This document shows, one piece after another, positions 19,151-31,001 of a stretch of 64,000 nucleotides of DNA (within the stretch, counting starts at the first letter, position 1; each line of letters starts with the position of its first letter). Below the pieces are notes generated by a model, which saw only the letters and a list, made by a program, of their open reading frames with translations, had not been told where the DNA came from and searched no databases. The stretch spans positions 62,001-126,000 of the forward strand of contig NZ_JTKH01000008.1 in NCBI RefSeq assembly GCF_000827885.1, in the 5' to 3' direction. Both the position numbers and the translations under genes were made by a program. The DNA is from Vibrio renipiscarius (GTDB taxonomy: Bacteria > Pseudomonadota > Gammaproteobacteria > Enterobacterales > Vibrionaceae).

Positions 19151-21880
19151 TTAACCAATTTGACCATGGCATTGTTTGTACTTCTTGCCGCTACCACATG
19201 GGCAAGGCTCATTACGGCCAACTTTACGCTCATCACGAACGACTGTCTGTGGCTGTGCGTCTGATACCTCTTCATCATCAGCAAGCTGATTATGCGCGCT
19301 TGCATGCTGTGCTTGCGCATGACGAGCGGCTTCTTCTGCTTGTGCACGACGCTGTGCTTCCATTTGTTCAACTTCTTCTTGCTGTTGAACACGCACGCGC
19401 GATAGAACCATGACTACGTCTGTTTTCAATGACTCTAGTAACCCTTCAAACAGTTCAAACGACTCACGCTTGTACTCTTGTTTCGGGTTTTTCTGTGCAT
19501 AGCCACGTAGATGGATACCTTGGCGCAAATGATCCATTGCTGCTAGGTGTTCTTTCCACAAGGTATCAAGCGTTTGTAGCATGACTGATTTTTCGAAGTT
19601 ACGCAGTACTTGCTCACCCACGACTTCTTCTTTCTTACGGTAAGCTGCAACCGCTAGGTCGATGATCTTCTCGCGTAACGCTTCTTCGTACAGTTTATCA
19701 TCGGCTTCTAGCCACTGTTTGATTGGCGCATCGATATCAAAGTCATTCTTCAGACGATGCTGAAGACCTTCAATATCCCACATTTCTTCTAGAGATTGTG
19801 GTGGAATGTATTCATCAATGATTGCGGTTAATACGTCAGCGCGGTTTAGCTCAATCATTTCGCTGATGTTTTCAGCAACCATCAGCTCATCACGAAGTTC
19901 GTAAACCACTTTACGTTGATCGTTCGCAACATCATCGTACTCAAGTAGCTGTTTACGGATATCGAAGTTACGACCTTCTACTTTACGTTGTGCTTTTTCA
20001 ATTGAGCGAGACAGCATCTTAGACTCAATCGCTTCACCTTCTTCCATACCACTTTGAATAAGGCTCGCCATGCGATCAGAAGTAAAGATACGCAGTAGTG
20101 AGTCTTCCATTGATAGGTAGAAACGTGAAGAACCCGCATCACCTTGACGACCTGAACGACCACGTAACTGGTTATCAATACGGCGAGATTCATGACGCTC
20201 AGTACCAATAATGTGTAGGCCACCAGCAGCAAGAACTTGATCGTGGACCACTTTCCATTCTGCTTTGATCGCGTCAATTTGTTCTTTGCTTGGGTTGTCT
20301 AATTGCTCAACTTTAGACTGCCAGCTACCCCCTAACACGATATCGGTACCACGACCGGCCATGTTGGTTGCAATGGTAACAGCACCTGGAGTACCCGCTT
20401 CAGCTACGATTTCCGCTTCACGTTCATGGAACTTAGCGTTCAATACGTTGTGCTTAATCTTCGCTTGTTGCAGTGCATTTGACAGTAATTCCGATTTTTC
20501 GATCGAAACCGTACCAACAAGTGATGGCTGACCTTTCGCAACGCGCTCTTTAATGTCTTCAATGATGGCATTAAATTTGTCAACTTCAGTGCGGTATACC
20601 ATATCTGGCATATCGTCACGAATCATTGGCTTGTTGGTTGGGATAACCACTGTTTCCAAACCGTAAATCGATTGGAATTCGAATGCTTCTGTATCCGCAG
20701 TACCCGTCATACCCGACAGCTTGTCGTACAGACGGAAGAAGTTCTGGAAGGTGATCGACGCGAGTGTTTGGTTCTCGTTTTGGATCTTAACGCCTTCTTT
20801 TGCTTCTACCGCTTGGTGCAAACCTTCAGACCAACGACGACCCGGCATAGTACGGCCCGTATGTTCATCGACAATCACTACTTCGCCATCTTCATTGACG
20901 ATGTAATCGACGTTTTTCTCGAACAGTACGTGGGCACGCAGCGCCGCATTGACGTGATGCAATAGGCTAATGTTGGTTGGTGAGTAAAGGGTATCGCCCT
21001 CTTCCATCAAACCATTTTTGTACATCAACTCTTCAACAAACTCTTGGCCTGTTTCGGTCAAATATACCTGTTTCGATTTTTCATCTAGGGTGTAGTGGCC
21101 ATCACCACGGTATTCTTCTGAGTCTTCCTGATCCTGCTTTTGCAGCAGAGGAATAAGAATATTGATTTTGGTGTAAAGCTCAGAGCTGTCTTCGGCAGGG
21201 CCAGAAATAATCAACGGCGTACGCGCCTCATCGATTAAGATCGAGTCTACTTCATCGACTACGGCAAAGAAACGTGAACGCTGAACACGGTCTTCCGCAC
21301 GGAAAGCCATGTTGTCACGCAGGTAGTCAAAACCAAATTCGTTGTTAGTGCCGTAAAGAATATCCGCTAGGTAAGCTTCTTTTTTCGCTTGAGGAGGCAT
21401 GTTTGGCACGTTAACGCCAACAGTCATACCAAGGAATTCAAACAATGGGCGGTTGGTTTCTGCATCACGAGACGCTAAGTAGTCGTTCACTGTCACAATG
21501 TGAACGCCATGGCCTGGAAGCGCATTAAGGTAAGCAGGCAAAGTCGCCGTTAGCGTTTTACCTTCACCCGTACGCATCTCAGCAATTTGACCAGCGTTAA
21601 GCACCATGCCGCCGACTAGCTGCATGTCGAAATGACGCATGCCGTAAACACGTTTCGATGCTTCACGAACCGTCGCAAATGCTTCTGGTAGTAATTTATC
21701 AAGCTCTTCGCCTTGCTCTAAACGCAGGCGGAATTCAACCGTTTTGGCCTTTAATTCTTCATCAGAGAGAGCTTCAAACGTTGGCTCGTAATTATTGATC
21801 TCTTTTACAATTTTCTTAAGGCGACGCAAGGTACGGTCATTGCGACTGCCAATTACCTTTGTCAGTAGCTTAGTAATCAT
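19151..21880 (-). CDS. secA: Preprotein translocase ATPase SecA
   Basis: SecA drives unfolded secretory proteins through SecYEG using ATP. The 909 residues include Walker A MRTGEGKT (102-109), DEVD Walker B around residue 209, the preprotein cross-linking domain, the second nucleotide-binding domain with [11 protein letters not shown], and helical scaffold and wing domains. A C-terminal SEC-C zinc finger (C893, C895, C904, H905) binds SecB and phospholipid. No secM is present upstream; instead dciA is divergent. A short perfect hairpin sits 24-39 bases before the start codon (21904-21919). The gene is transcribed as a single unit ending at a terminator before mutT. Confidence 0.98.
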   Translation of the reverse strand: MITKLLTKVIGSRNDRTLRRLKKIVKEINNYEPTFEALSDEELKAKTVEFRLRLEQGEELDKLLPEAFATVREASKRVYGMRHFDMQLVGGMVLNAGQIAEMRTGEGKTLTATLPAYLNALPGHGVHIVTVNDYLASRDAETNRPLFEFLGMTVGVNVPNMPPQAKKEAYLADILYGTNNEFGFDYLRDNMAFRAEDRVQRSRFFAVVDEVDSILIDEARTPLIISGPAEDSSELYTKINILIPLLQKQDQEDSEEYRGDGHYTLDEKSKQVYLTETGQEFVEELMYKNGLMEEGDTLYSPTNISLLHHVNAALRAHVLFEKNVDYIVNEDGEVVIVDEHTGRTMPGRRWSEGLHQAVEAKEGVKIQNENQTLASITFQNFFRLYDKLSGMTGTADTEAFEFQSIYGLETVVIPTNKPMIRDDMPDMVYRTEVDKFNAIIEDIKERVAKGQPSLVGTVSIEKSELLSNALQQAKIKHNVLNAKFHEREAEIVAEAGTPGAVTIATNMAGRGTDIVLGGSWQSKVEQLDNPSKEQIDAIKAEWKVVHDQVLAAGGLHIIGTERHESRRIDNQLRGRSGRQGDAGSSRFYLSMEDSLLRIFTSDRMASLIQSGMEEGEAIESKMLSRSIEKAQRKVEGRNFDIRKQLLEYDDVANDQRKVVYELRDELMVAENISEMIELNRADVLTAIIDEYIPPQSLEEMWDIEGLQHRLKNDFDIDAPIKQWLEADDKLYEEALREKIIDLAVAAYRKKEEVVGEQVLRNFEKSVMLQTLDTLWKEHLAAMDHLRQGIHLRGYAQKNPKQEYKRESFELFEGLLESLKTDVVMVLSRVRVQQQEEVEQMEAQRRAQAEEAARHAQAQHASAHNQLADDEEVSDAQPQTVVRDERKVGRNEPCPCGSGKKYKQCHGQIG

Positions 21881-22200
21881 CTTGTATGAATCTCTCTATC
21901 ATTCGATCGGGCACGATCGTATCTTAATGCCTTCAGTCTCTACCAGTTTAAAACTAAGAATACTGAGCTAAATCATTAATCCCAAATATTGTGGTCGGGA
22001 CTTTCATTTTCAAGGCTTAAGCTGTTTTAAGTGGCGATTAGTGTAAGGAATTTTATCACGAACAACCAATCTGTTAGTGATTTGTTTGAAGCACTTGTGA
22101 TTTTTTCATCTTGAACGGCGTAACTTTATCCGTTAGAAGGGCTATTCGTCACTGACAGGGTTGGTTAAACTAGAAGTATCACATTTGATAAGGGCATCTA
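21881..22200. other. Divergent secA-dciA intergenic region
   Basis: This 320-base region holds promoters for both genes. Near secA a perfect hairpin CGATCG-N4-CGATCG (21904-21919) would lie in the secA leader. No SecM-like arrest peptide frame is seen. Before dciA a weak GGG-rich ribosome site (AAGGGCATCTA) is present. Confidence 0.5.
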
Positions 22201-22665
22201 ATGCGCGACCATCGTCCTACACTCAGTAACGATATTATCTCAGATTCACGCTTTGCCGACTTACAAAAGCACGCCAAAGAGATCATCGCAATCAATGATC
22301 TGCTCAAAGACATTTTACCGAAACACACGGTAGAACATTGCCGAGCGGCAAATGTTCGCGATGGACAATTGGTGCTTGAAGTGGCGAGTGCCGCGATGAA
22401 GATGAAGCTCAGTTACGATCGACTGTATATTCTAAGCCAACTTCGTAACCAAGGCTTTGCTCGTTTAATTGCAATTGATGTGCAGATTAACCCCGAATTG
22501 TATCGCTCACAAAAGACCCAAAAACCAGAAGCCATAAAACCGCGCGAACCGATTTCTGAGGTTGCCGCTGAATATCTTCAAGGTATCGCAGAAAATGCGC
22601 CGCCAAAGATCAAGGCGCGCTTAGAAAGTTTGGCGAAGTTAGCTCAACAAAAGAAAGGGCAATAG
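22201..22665 (+). CDS. dciA: DciA family (DUF721) replicative helicase loader
   Basis: DciA loads or operates the replicative helicase DnaB in bacteria that lack DnaC, and this role has been established in Vibrio cholerae among others. The 154-residue protein has the DUF721 KH-like domain in about residues 20-110 (INDLLKDILPKH; GQLVLEVASAAMKMKLSYDR) and a flexible polar, proline-containing tail (110-154). It is divergent from secA and convergent with lpxC, from which a bidirectional terminator separates it. In E. coli the corresponding interval between lpxC and secA holds secM. Its presence implies that this organism uses DciA rather than DnaC for helicase loading. Confidence 0.88.
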   Translation: MRDHRPTLSNDIISDSRFADLQKHAKEIIAINDLLKDILPKHTVEHCRAANVRDGQLVLEVASAAMKMKLSYDRLYILSQLRNQGFARLIAIDVQINPELYRSQKTQKPEAIKPREPISEVAAEYLQGIAENAPPKIKARLESLAKLAQQKKGQ

Positions 22666-22725
22666 CTTAGGCGGACGGAGAATCAAACAGAAGATTCAGG
22701 TTGGGTTTTCGCAATATTCCGATGT

Positions 22726-22756
22726 AAAAAAACCAGTCATTCGACTGGTTTTTTTT
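22726..22756. terminator. Bidirectional terminator between dciA and lpxC
   Basis: AAAAAACCAGTC (22727-22738) and GACTGGTTTTTT (22743-22754) form a 12-bp stem with a 4-base loop and T-tracts on both strands. It serves two convergent genes. Confidence 0.93.
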
Positions 22757-22767
22757 ATTCTTCACGC

Positions 22768-23685
22768 TTAAGCGAGAACCATGCTTGGGTCAGCAAAAGC
22801 AACCGGAGAGGTTTGCTCTTCTTCGAAAGTCACCCATTCCCATGCTTCTTGATCAGCAAGTACTGAGCGTAGAAGTTGGTTATTTAAGCCATGGCCCGAT
22901 TTGAATGCGCGGAATTCACCGATGATTGGGTGGCCACACATGTAAAGGTCACCAATCGCGTCCAACACTTTATGAGTCACGAATTCGTTCTCAAAGCGTA
23001 GGCCTTCTTCATTCAAAATACGGTATTCGTCAAGTACGATAGCGTTATCAAAGCTGCCGCCTAAAACAAGGTTTTGTGACTGAAGGTATTCAATATCACG
23101 CATAAAACCAAATGTACGAGCTCGTGAAATCTGCTTCACAAAATCTTGTGAAGAGAAGTCAAACACTAGGTGTTGCTCGTCAGCATCAATGGCTGGGTGA
23201 TTGAATTCAATCTCAAAATCCATACGGAAACCGTTGTAAGGCTTAAATTCAGCCCACTTATCGCCATCTTCGAAGCGAACCGGTTTCTTAATACGGATGA
23301 AGCGTTTAGCTGCGTTTTGCTCTTCGATACCTGCTTGTTGTAGCAAGAATACAAATGGGCTCGCACTGCCATCCATAATTGGGATTTCAGGTGCATCAAC
23401 TTCAATAATGACGTTATCGATACCCATGCCTGCTAATGCTGCATTTAAGTGTTCAACCGTTGAGATACGAATACCTTGGTCATTCACAAGAGCAGTACAT
23501 AGCATGGTGTCACGAACTGATTCTGGATCCGCTGGAAAATCAACAGGAGGATTTACGTCTGTACGACGGTAAATGACACCTGTATTTGCAGCCGCTGGGC
23601 GAAGAGTAAGGGCAACTTTACGGCCGGAGTGTAAACCAACACCGATCGTTTTTACCATTTCTTTCAGAGTACGTTGTCTGATCAT
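22768..23685 (-). CDS. lpxC: UDP-3-O-acyl-N-acetylglucosamine deacetylase
   Basis: LpxC catalyses the committed step of lipid A synthesis in the cytosol. The 305 residues carry the zinc ligands H79 ([10 protein letters not shown]), H238 and D242 ([10 protein letters not shown]), and general acid H265 (KSGHGLNNQ), at the same numbers as in E. coli. The start [21 protein letters not shown] is typical. It lies directly downstream of ftsZ on the same strand with a 96-base gap, the conserved end of the dcw cluster. In E. coli it is controlled by FtsH proteolysis of the C-terminus; the tail here ends FADPSMVLA, also small and hydrophobic. Confidence 0.97.
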   Translation of the reverse strand: MIRQRTLKEMVKTIGVGLHSGRKVALTLRPAAANTGVIYRRTDVNPPVDFPADPESVRDTMLCTALVNDQGIRISTVEHLNAALAGMGIDNVIIEVDAPEIPIMDGSASPFVFLLQQAGIEEQNAAKRFIRIKKPVRFEDGDKWAEFKPYNGFRMDFEIEFNHPAIDADEQHLVFDFSSQDFVKQISRARTFGFMRDIEYLQSQNLVLGGSFDNAIVLDEYRILNEEGLRFENEFVTHKVLDAIGDLYMCGHPIIGEFRAFKSGHGLNNQLLRSVLADQEAWEWVTFEEEQTSPVAFADPSMVLA

Positions 23686-23781
23686 CTGCTTGCCTCAGGG
23701 TTTAGTGCTACAAATCGCGGTCGATGTAATCATCGGCCGCGAATAATACCACAATTTAGAACCATGTCAAAATTGACGCGA

Positions 23782-25005
23782 TTAGTCAGCTTGACGACGT
23801 AGAAACGCTGGAATGTCTAAATACCCATCTTTTTCTACTTTTGGCGCCGTGCTTTGGCCTGAACCATTGCTTGCTGACGCAGAAGTGGTGGCCGGTGAAG
23901 TGACTTGCGGTTTTTCTTGCAATGTCTGTACCGGTTTCTCTTCTACTTTAACAGCGGCTGGTTGCTGAGTGGCAACTTGTGACTGAGGTTGTGCTACCGG
24001 TGCCACTTTTGCTTTTCCGCCTGCCACTAAAGTAATGTCAGGTTTCTTCTCATTACCAATACCTGTCGCAACAACTGTTACGCGAATCTCATCCGCCATA
24101 TCAGGATCAAGCGAGGTACCAATTACAACCGTTGCGTTATCTGATGCGAAAGCTTTAACCGTATTACCTACCGTTTCAAACTCGTCTAGACGCATGTCTA
24201 GACCCGCCGTAATGTTCACTAGAACACCACGAGCACCCGCAAGATCGATATCTTCTAGAAGTGGACTAGAGATAGCCATCTCTGCCGCTTCTTCTGCACG
24301 ATCTTCGCCTTTTGCTACGCCGCTACCCATCATTGCATGGCCCATTTCCGACATCACGGTGCGAACATCCGCGAAGTCGACGTTGATCATACCAGGTCGA
24401 GTAATTAGCTCAGCAATACCTTGAACGGCATTTTTAAGTACGTCGTTCGCACTTGCAAAAGCTTCAAGAAGCGTGATGCCGCGGCCCAGTACTTTCAGCA
24501 ATTTTTCGTTCGGGATAGTGATCAACGAATCGACGTGCTTAGACAGCTCTTCGATACCTTGCTCAGCAAATGCCAAACGCTTCTTACCTTCAAAGCTAAA
24601 AGGCTTAGTCACGACAGCAACCGTTAGAATACCTAACTCTTTCGCAACTTCAGCAATAACAGGTGCAGCACCCGTACCGGTACCACCGCCCATACCCGCC
24701 GCGATAAAGACCATATCGGCACCGGTTAGCTCTTCTTTAATTCTATCTCGATCTTCTAGAGCAGCGTCACGTCCCACTTGAGGGTTTGCGCCTGCACCAA
24801 GACCTTTCGTCATGTCACCACCAATCTGGATAACACTATTAACGCTTGTCTTGCGCAGTGCTTGTGCATCAGTATTAATACTGATGAATTCCACACCTTC
24901 AATGGATTCACGCACCATGTGCTCAACGGCGTTGCCGCCACCGCCACCAACACCAACGACTTTAATTACCGCATCGTCAGACATTTCCATCATCGGTTCA
25001 AACAT
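23782..25005 (-). CDS. ftsZ: Cell division GTPase FtsZ
   Basis: FtsZ forms the cytokinetic ring and recruits the divisome. The 407 residues have the tubulin-type GTP-binding signature GGGTGTG at 106-112 and the T7 loop [12 protein letters not shown] variable Gln/Pro/Val-rich linker (about 318-390) leads to the conserved C-terminal peptide [14 protein letters not shown], which binds FtsA and ZipA. The linker is repetitive ([17 protein letters not shown]) as usual. It follows ftsA by 30 bases. The start [20 protein letters not shown] has a GGAGACAAC-type site upstream. Confidence 0.98.
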   Translation of the reverse strand: MFEPMMEMSDDAVIKVVGVGGGGGNAVEHMVRESIEGVEFISINTDAQALRKTSVNSVIQIGGDMTKGLGAGANPQVGRDAALEDRDRIKEELTGADMVFIAAGMGGGTGTGAAPVIAEVAKELGILTVAVVTKPFSFEGKKRLAFAEQGIEELSKHVDSLITIPNEKLLKVLGRGITLLEAFASANDVLKNAVQGIAELITRPGMINVDFADVRTVMSEMGHAMMGSGVAKGEDRAEEAAEMAISSPLLEDIDLAGARGVLVNITAGLDMRLDEFETVGNTVKAFASDNATVVIGTSLDPDMADEIRVTVVATGIGNEKKPDITLVAGGKAKVAPVAQPQSQVATQQPAAVKVEEKPVQTLQEKPQVTSPATTSASASNGSGQSTAPKVEKDGYLDIPAFLRRQAD

Positions 25006-25035
25006 GTGTTGTCTCCGTTTTTCCTGCTGCTCAGG

Positions 25036-26298
25036 TTAAAACTCATTTTGTATCCAATTACGCAAGCGATCGAACAGTGAAGTTACTGGTTGGCGTTTAG
25101 GTTCGCTATATTCAGTGTCTTCGTTAACCTGACTATCTCTCGCATAATGAAGTAAACCAACTGCCGTAGAATGATACGGCTCTTTTACATAATCCGTTAG
25201 ACCGCTTACCTCTACAGGTTTGCCAACTCTAACTTGGTTGCGGAACACGCGCTCAGCACATTCCACTAAACCTTCTATCTGCGCGGCTCCACCCGTTAGC
25301 ACCACGCCGGCTGCTAAATGATGTTTAATACCTTCGTCACGCAGTTTGTCTTGGACGACATCAATCGTTTGGTTAACAAGACCCATTAGTTCAGTATATC
25401 TCGGCTCAATCACTTCCGACAAAGTTTGTCGTTGTAAACTACGAGATGGACGTCCACCAACACTTGGTACATTAACCGTATCGTCCTTGCTGACCAACTC
25501 ACTAAGAGCACAGCCATATTTTACTTTTATCTCTTCAGCATCACTCACTGGTGTGCCAAATGCAAAAGCGATATCACTGGTTACAGCGTTACCCGCATAA
25601 GAGAAAACTTCGGTATGACGTAATGCACCGCCAGTCCAAATGGAAACATCCATTGTACCCGCGCCGATATCGACAACACAGACGCCAAGTTCACGCTCAT
25701 CTTCAGTGATCACAGCATTACTTGCTGCAAGCCCTGAGTAAACCAAATGCTCAACCGTTAAGCCGCAACGCTCAACCGCTTTTATAATGTTTCTTGCCAT
25801 ATCATTGTGACAAGAAATTAAATGCACGCTAACTTCCATGCGCACACCTGATAAACCTAGCGGATTTTTAATCCCTTCTTGGTAATCAATCGTAAATTCT
25901 TGCGGGATAACATGAAGAATGCGTTGTTCATCACCAATTTTAATTGATTTAGCCGTGTGGATCGCGCGATCCATGTCTTCTTGTGAGACCTCTTCATCCG
26001 AAATAGTTCCCATCCCTTTTTCTATCCGGCTCGCAATATGGCGACCTGAAATAGAAATGAAGACATTGCGGATTTTGCATTCCGCCATGAGCTCCGCTTG
26101 ATCAACCGCACGCTGAACAGATTTCACGACCGACTCAAGATCATTCACTCCACCTTTGTCCATGCCACGTGACGGACTGGTACCAGCACCAATGATGTTG
26201 ATTTGGCCATCAGGCAAAACCTCACCCACCAGAGCTGACACAGTTGCAGTGCCTATATCAAGACCAACAATAATGTTGTCATCAGCGGTCTTAGTCAT
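25036..26298 (-). CDS. ftsA: Cell division protein FtsA
   Basis: FtsA is an actin-fold ATP-binding protein that tethers FtsZ filaments to the membrane and signals to late division proteins. The 420 residues show IIVGLDIGTATVSALVGE (phosphate 1), VCVVDIGAGTMDVSI (phosphate 2) and VVLTGGAAQIEG (adenosine motif). They end in an amphipathic membrane-targeting helix, SLFDRLRNWIQNEF. Its start overlaps the end of ftsQ by eight bases, indicating coupled translation. Confidence 0.98.
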   Translation of the reverse strand: MTKTADDNIIVGLDIGTATVSALVGEVLPDGQINIIGAGTSPSRGMDKGGVNDLESVVKSVQRAVDQAELMAECKIRNVFISISGRHIASRIEKGMGTISDEEVSQEDMDRAIHTAKSIKIGDEQRILHVIPQEFTIDYQEGIKNPLGLSGVRMEVSVHLISCHNDMARNIIKAVERCGLTVEHLVYSGLAASNAVITEDERELGVCVVDIGAGTMDVSIWTGGALRHTEVFSYAGNAVTSDIAFAFGTPVSDAEEIKVKYGCALSELVSKDDTVNVPSVGGRPSRSLQRQTLSEVIEPRYTELMGLVNQTIDVVQDKLRDEGIKHHLAAGVVLTGGAAQIEGLVECAERVFRNQVRVGKPVEVSGLTDYVKEPYHSTAVGLLHYARDSQVNEDTEYSEPKRQPVTSLFDRLRNWIQNEF

Positions 26299-27073
26299 CT
26301 GTACTCTCTTGCTCTAATTCTTGTTCAGGGAACCAGCCCACTGCGGCTCCCGTATCATACCTGAGATCGATATAGCTCACTCTCAGAGCGTCACTACCTA
26401 GATTTTGGTATAGCGAAATAAAACGTTCTATCCGTTCATCCAGTGATTCTTTACCCAATTCTAAGCGTATACCGTTATCGAGGATGATTTGCCATGCTCG
26501 ACGGTCGTTAAGAACCAGTGACGTAATCGTCAGATTTAGAGGCGCAAATTGTTGGCTCAGCTTATGCCAAACTGCCAATACTTCTTCACTGCTGCCTTCT
26601 GGGCCATAAAGTTTGACTCGCTCACCACGTAGCTTGCCAATATCACCGTTAAATACTTTACCGGCATCATTTAGCAAAGCATTACCATTCCAAATGGCTT
26701 GCGCATGATGCTCGGTTAAAAAAATCTTTACTGTGTCTGGCCATTGTTTGCGTATCGAAGCATTCGATACCCAAGGGAGCGACTCTATTGTACCTTGCAG
26801 TACATCGATGTCTTGAGACATAAAGGTACCGATATGATCTAGCTTAGAGAATGCACGTTGTACATCCAACGCTGTGACATATTCTAGGTCACCTTGCAAA
26901 ACTAGCTTAGATAGCGGAAGGCGTTGGTCATCCCACATCCACGAGACCGTGGAATAAAGTAATGAACCAATCAATGCAACCACCACCAGTAAGAAGCTAA
27001 CGCCTACAGCATGCTTTCTCACCGGTGGAAAATCTATGAAACGACGTCCTTGGTTAAAAATAGATCGAATCAA
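26291..27073 (-). CDS. ftsQ: Cell division protein FtsQ
   Basis: FtsQ is a bitopic inner-membrane protein that links early and late divisome proteins by binding FtsB and FtsL. The 260 residues have a short basic cytoplasmic segment, one transmembrane helix at about 24-45 (AVGVSFLLVVVALIGSLLYS), a POTRA domain (about 55-125) and the beta domain. The acidic C-terminus ends QESTDD. It overlaps ftsA. Upstream, 168 bases of non-coding DNA separate it from murC where many gammaproteobacteria carry ddlB. Confidence 0.95.
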   Translation of the reverse strand: MIRSIFNQGRRFIDFPPVRKHAVGVSFLLVVVALIGSLLYSTVSWMWDDQRLPLSKLVLQGDLEYVTALDVQRAFSKLDHIGTFMSQDIDVLQGTIESLPWVSNASIRKQWPDTVKIFLTEHHAQAIWNGNALLNDAGKVFNGDIGKLRGERVKLYGPEGSSEEVLAVWHKLSQQFAPLNLTITSLVLNDRRAWQIILDNGIRLELGKESLDERIERFISLYQNLGSDALRVSYIDLRYDTGAAVGWFPEQELEQESTDD

Positions 27074-27241
27074 AGTCCGTTGTCCTTGCTAATGCTCGCA
27101 ATTCTTGCCCTTATCTTTCGTATAGGCCAAAGCACTTACTTTAACCCACGGATTATACTGGGGTCATTAAAAGTATCAAACCTTGAAAGTGAGAAATCAT
27201 CGCTTTAACACAAGAAATGCGCTAAATATTCAAGAATTGAC

Positions 27242-28702
27242 TTAAATCGCCAGCATCTTTTCAATATTTAATTCTAACGCTTCAAGTTGCTTGGCTACTT
27301 TACCCACGTTTCCAGCCCCCTGAGTTAGTACTAAGTCACCATTTTGTAAAACATTTGCCAGTACAGAAGGCAGTGTATCAATGTCTGGAACAAAAATCGG
27401 ATCAAGCTTACCGCGACTGCGAATCGTGCGGCACAGAGCGCGACCATCGGCCCCTGCTATCGGTTTTTCTCCGGCAGAGTAGACATCCAGCATAATCAAT
27501 ACATCGACTTGTTCAAGTACATTGGCAAAGTCATCGTACAAATCACGCGTACGGCTATAGCGATGAGGTTGGAAAATCATCACAAGACGTTTGTCTTCCC
27601 AACCACTGCGCGCCGCTTGAATCGTCACGCCCACTTCCGTTGGGTGATGACCGTAATCATCCACCAGCATCGCAACGCCATTGCCCGTTTCAAACTCACC
27701 AAGGTGATCAAAACGACGACCGGTACCTTGCGTGCCCAGCATCGCATTTAGAATCGCATCATCACCAATGTCATCTTCTGTCGCGACTGCAATCGCTGCC
27801 GAGGCGTTTAGAGCATTATGGCGGCCAGGAATGTTCAAGGTAATATCAAGATTTGCTCGGCCTTGGCGTACGACGGTAAACTGGCCTTGCTGGCCATTTT
27901 GGCGATAGTTTTCAATGCGCACATCAGCATCTTCTGAGAAGCCGTAAGTAATCACCTGGCGACTGATACGCGGAATCAACTCACGGACTACAGGATCATC
28001 AATACAAACGATCGCCTGACCGTAGAATGGCAGGTTATGCAAGAAATCAATAAACGTCTGCTTGAGCGTCTCAAAGTCACCACCATATGTATCCATATGA
28101 TCCGCTTCAATGTTGGTCACAATGCTCACCATTGGTTGCAGGTGTAAGAATGACGCATCACTCTCATCCGCTTCTGCAATCAAGATTCGGCTCGAACCCA
28201 AACGCGCATTCGTGCCTGCACTTTTGACTAAACCACCGTTTACAAAAGTAGGATCAAGCCCCGCCTCTGAGTAAATTTGAGTCACTAATGCTGTGGTTGT
28301 CGTTTTACCATGAGTGCCCGCAACCGCAATACCATGACGAAAACGCATCAACTCCGCGAGCATTTCAGCGCGACGAACCACAGGAATGCGCGCTTCACGT
28401 GCCGCTTGAATTTCTGGGTTCTGTTCGTTGATTGCCGTTGAAACCACGACCACACTTGCTTGAGCAACGTTTTCAGCTTGGTGCCCGATAAATACAGTCG
28501 CGCCTTTCTGTGTTAGGCGTTCCGTGACCGGGTTTTCAGCAATATCTGATCCGGTAATTTGGTAACCTTCGTTCAAAAGCACCTCGGCAATGCCGCTCAT
28601 GCCAGCACCACCGATACCAATAAAGTGGATGGATTTCACGCGGCGCATCTCTGGCACCATAGCTCTGATCTGAGCCAAATCTTGGGTATGTTTAATCGTC
28701 AT
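27242..28702 (-). CDS. murC: UDP-N-acetylmuramate--L-alanine ligase
   Basis: MurC adds L-alanine to UDP-MurNAc, the first peptide-stem step, in the cytosol. The 486 residues hold the N-terminal UDP-binding domain ([18 protein letters not shown]), the central ATPase with GTHGKTTTT starting at 129, and the C-terminal ligase domain with DDYGHHPTE. It follows murG by 11 bases. The gap after it, before ftsQ, has no ddl gene. Confidence 0.98.
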   Translation of the reverse strand: MTIKHTQDLAQIRAMVPEMRRVKSIHFIGIGGAGMSGIAEVLLNEGYQITGSDIAENPVTERLTQKGATVFIGHQAENVAQASVVVVSTAINEQNPEIQAAREARIPVVRRAEMLAELMRFRHGIAVAGTHGKTTTTALVTQIYSEAGLDPTFVNGGLVKSAGTNARLGSSRILIAEADESDASFLHLQPMVSIVTNIEADHMDTYGGDFETLKQTFIDFLHNLPFYGQAIVCIDDPVVRELIPRISRQVITYGFSEDADVRIENYRQNGQQGQFTVVRQGRANLDITLNIPGRHNALNASAAIAVATEDDIGDDAILNAMLGTQGTGRRFDHLGEFETGNGVAMLVDDYGHHPTEVGVTIQAARSGWEDKRLVMIFQPHRYSRTRDLYDDFANVLEQVDVLIMLDVYSAGEKPIAGADGRALCRTIRSRGKLDPIFVPDIDTLPSVLANVLQNGDLVLTQGAGNVGKVAKQLEALELNIEKMLAI

Positions 28703-28713
28703 TGTCTTTCTCG

Positions 28714-29775
28714 TTATTTGGTCAGGTCGATAATCGCTTGTGCCACGATATTATCGGCGTCGAGTTGAGCGGCGCTTCTTGCCTTCATCGCCATCTCTTG
28801 TAGCTGGCGACGGTCAAGTGCACGAATTTCATCGACCAATTTATCGACCGTTAATTCTGGTTGCTCAATCATTTTTGCCGCACCGCACGCAACAAGATGA
28901 TCGGCATTAAGGGCTTGTTGACGATCTTTGTGCATGAATGGAATAAAGATAGCACCCACCCCCGCAGCAGACACTTCTGATACGGTTAATGCCCCTGAGC
29001 GACAAACCAATAAGTCTGCTTGGGCATAGGCACCTGCGACATCATCAATAAATTCGGTCGTTTCCGCTTGAGTAACCTGCTGCGCTTGATAAGCAGCAGC
29101 CACTTCTTGCTGGCTATTTTTGCCCGCTTGATGCACCACTTGATAACCTTCGCCTAACGCCGCCATCACTTGAGGCATGGTCTGATTAAGGATACGCGCG
29201 CCTTGGCTGCCCCCCATAACCAAAATGCGGATAGGGCCGCTACGCTCAGCGAAACGCGTTTTTGGGTCGGTCAATGCGACGACATCTTCACGCACCGGAT
29301 TTCCCACCACTTGCGCATCAGCAAAAGCGCCAGGAAAAGCTTGGAATACTTTTTTCGCAATTTTAGAGAGCCATTGATTGGTGAGTCCCGCCACCGCATT
29401 TTGCTCATGCAAGACCACCGGAATACCGAGCAACCATGCTGCGATACCGCCCGGCCCACTCACATAGCCACCCATACCCAGCACCGCATCCGGTTGCCAG
29501 GCTTTCATGTGCGCTTTGGCTTGCATGATGGCATTGATAATTTGAAAAGGCGCTTTAATCAAGCGCGCAATGCCTTGGCCGCGCAACCCTTTCACTTTGA
29601 TAAAATCAATCTCGATCCCATGTTTTGGCACGAGTTCGGCTTCCATACGATCAGCCGTACCAAGCCAACGAATCTCCCAGCCCTGTTGCTGGAGTTTTTT
29701 GGCTACCGCTAAACCAGGAAAGACATGACCGCCAGTACCACCCGCCATCACCATTAATCGTTTATTTTTCTTCAT
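28714..29775 (-). CDS. murG: UDP-GlcNAc:lipid I GlcNAc transferase MurG
   Basis: MurG, on the inner face of the membrane, transfers GlcNAc to lipid I to make lipid II. I place the start at the ATG at 29775 ([25 protein letters not shown]), which gives 353 residues, the family length. The open frame extends further upstream inside ftsW but lacks a plausible site. This start overlaps the ftsW end by 14 bases. The glycine-rich loops GTGGH and [10 protein letters not shown], and the [11 protein letters not shown] motif, are all present. Confidence 0.96.
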   Translation of the reverse strand: MKKNKRLMVMAGGTGGHVFPGLAVAKKLQQQGWEIRWLGTADRMEAELVPKHGIEIDFIKVKGLRGQGIARLIKAPFQIINAIMQAKAHMKAWQPDAVLGMGGYVSGPGGIAAWLLGIPVVLHEQNAVAGLTNQWLSKIAKKVFQAFPGAFADAQVVGNPVREDVVALTDPKTRFAERSGPIRILVMGGSQGARILNQTMPQVMAALGEGYQVVHQAGKNSQQEVAAAYQAQQVTQAETTEFIDDVAGAYAQADLLVCRSGALTVSEVSAAGVGAIFIPFMHKDRQQALNADHLVACGAAKMIEQPELTVDKLVDEIRALDRRQLQEMAMKARSAAQLDADNIVAQAIIDLTK

Positions 29776-30958
29776 TTTCTGCATTCTGTGTAGGTTGTTG
29801 CTGAACGTTGAGTCGGCACTCATGATCAATACGCAATAAAATGGACACGGCAACCGCCATAACAATTAAACTTGAGCCACCATAGCTGATCAGTGGAAGC
29901 GTTAAACCTTTTGTCGGAACAATACCCGCCGCCGCCCCGACATTGACCAAGGTTTGAAAAGCAAACCAAATGCCAATACCAAAAGCAAGATAACCACCAA
30001 AGAAGTCATCATTTTCAAACGCGCGACGGCCAATGAAAATGGCTTTTAATACTAAGCTAAAAATCAAAATCAGCACGAGAACCACACCCACAAACCCTAG
30101 CTCTTCTGCTAATACCGCAAAAACAAAGTCCGTGTGTGCTTCTGGCAGGTACGCCAATTTTTGAATCGAGTTACCAAGCCCTTGGCCAAACCATTCACCC
30201 CGCCCAAACGCCATTAACGATTGAGTCAACTGATAGCCGCTACCAAATGGGTCTTCCCATGGCTCAAGGAAAGAGGTAACGCGCTTCATACGATATGGTT
30301 CGACAATGATCAAGCCAATGACCGCGACGATACCCACCACGACCAAAGCAAGGAACTGGGTTAGTTTTGCACCGGCAATAAACAGCATGGCGAACAAAGT
30401 CACCAGCATGACAATGACGGTGCCTAAGTCTGGCTGAAAGAGCAATAAACCCGCAAGAGTGCCAAAGACCAAAATAGGTTTAATAAAGCCACCAAAAAAG
30501 GTCTCTCGAACTTCATGTTGTTTCCTAACCAAATAGCCCGACATAAAGATGAACAGCGATAATTTAGCCACTTCTGCCGGCTGTAAGTTAAAGAGACCAA
30601 GTGGAATCCATCTTGATGCGCCGTTAACGGACTTGCCACCAATCAATACAATCACCAGCAAAGCAATCGATACGCACAGCAATGGCAAACTAAATTGCAG
30701 CCAACGTTTCATGGGTATTTGAACCACCGCAGCGGCAACCGTTAAAGCGATAAGCAAGAAGGAGCCATGGCGGAACATGAAATGAAATGGCTGGCCGGTA
30801 TAGCGTGTACTGATAGGGAAAGAAGCAGAGGTCACCATGACCAGGCCGGTTAACATCAAGCCAAGCGAAATCCACACCAACTGACGGTCAAAAGGGACCT
30901 CGGGCGCTGAGTGACTAAACCACTGTTCTATACTAGCGAACGTCTTTCGCAACGGCAT
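29762..30958 (-). CDS. ftsW: Septal peptidoglycan polymerase FtsW (SEDS family)
   Basis: FtsW is a multi-spanning SEDS glycosyltransferase that polymerises septal lipid II together with FtsI. The 398 residues contain about ten hydrophobic helices and conserved SEDS segments [40 protein letters not shown] and [14 protein letters not shown]. It is upstream of murG, with overlap, and 43 bases downstream of murD. Confidence 0.97.
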   Translation of the reverse strand: MPLRKTFASIEQWFSHSAPEVPFDRQLVWISLGLMLTGLVMVTSASFPISTRYTGQPFHFMFRHGSFLLIALTVAAAVVQIPMKRWLQFSLPLLCVSIALLVIVLIGGKSVNGASRWIPLGLFNLQPAEVAKLSLFIFMSGYLVRKQHEVRETFFGGFIKPILVFGTLAGLLLFQPDLGTVIVMLVTLFAMLFIAGAKLTQFLALVVVGIVAVIGLIIVEPYRMKRVTSFLEPWEDPFGSGYQLTQSLMAFGRGEWFGQGLGNSIQKLAYLPEAHTDFVFAVLAEELGFVGVVLVLILIFSLVLKAIFIGRRAFENDDFFGGYLAFGIGIWFAFQTLVNVGAAAGIVPTKGLTLPLISYGGSSLIVMAVAVSILLRIDHECRLNVQQQPTQNAENEEK

Positions 30959-31001
30959 CTTTTCGCCTATCTCGATTAATTAAGAATGAAGAAGCGCTCT
31001 G

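Noticed and set aside
21881..22200. SecM- or VemP-type arrest peptide upstream of secA
   Set aside because: No open frame with a signal sequence and arrest motif lies upstream of secA on the minus strand; the adjacent gene is divergent.
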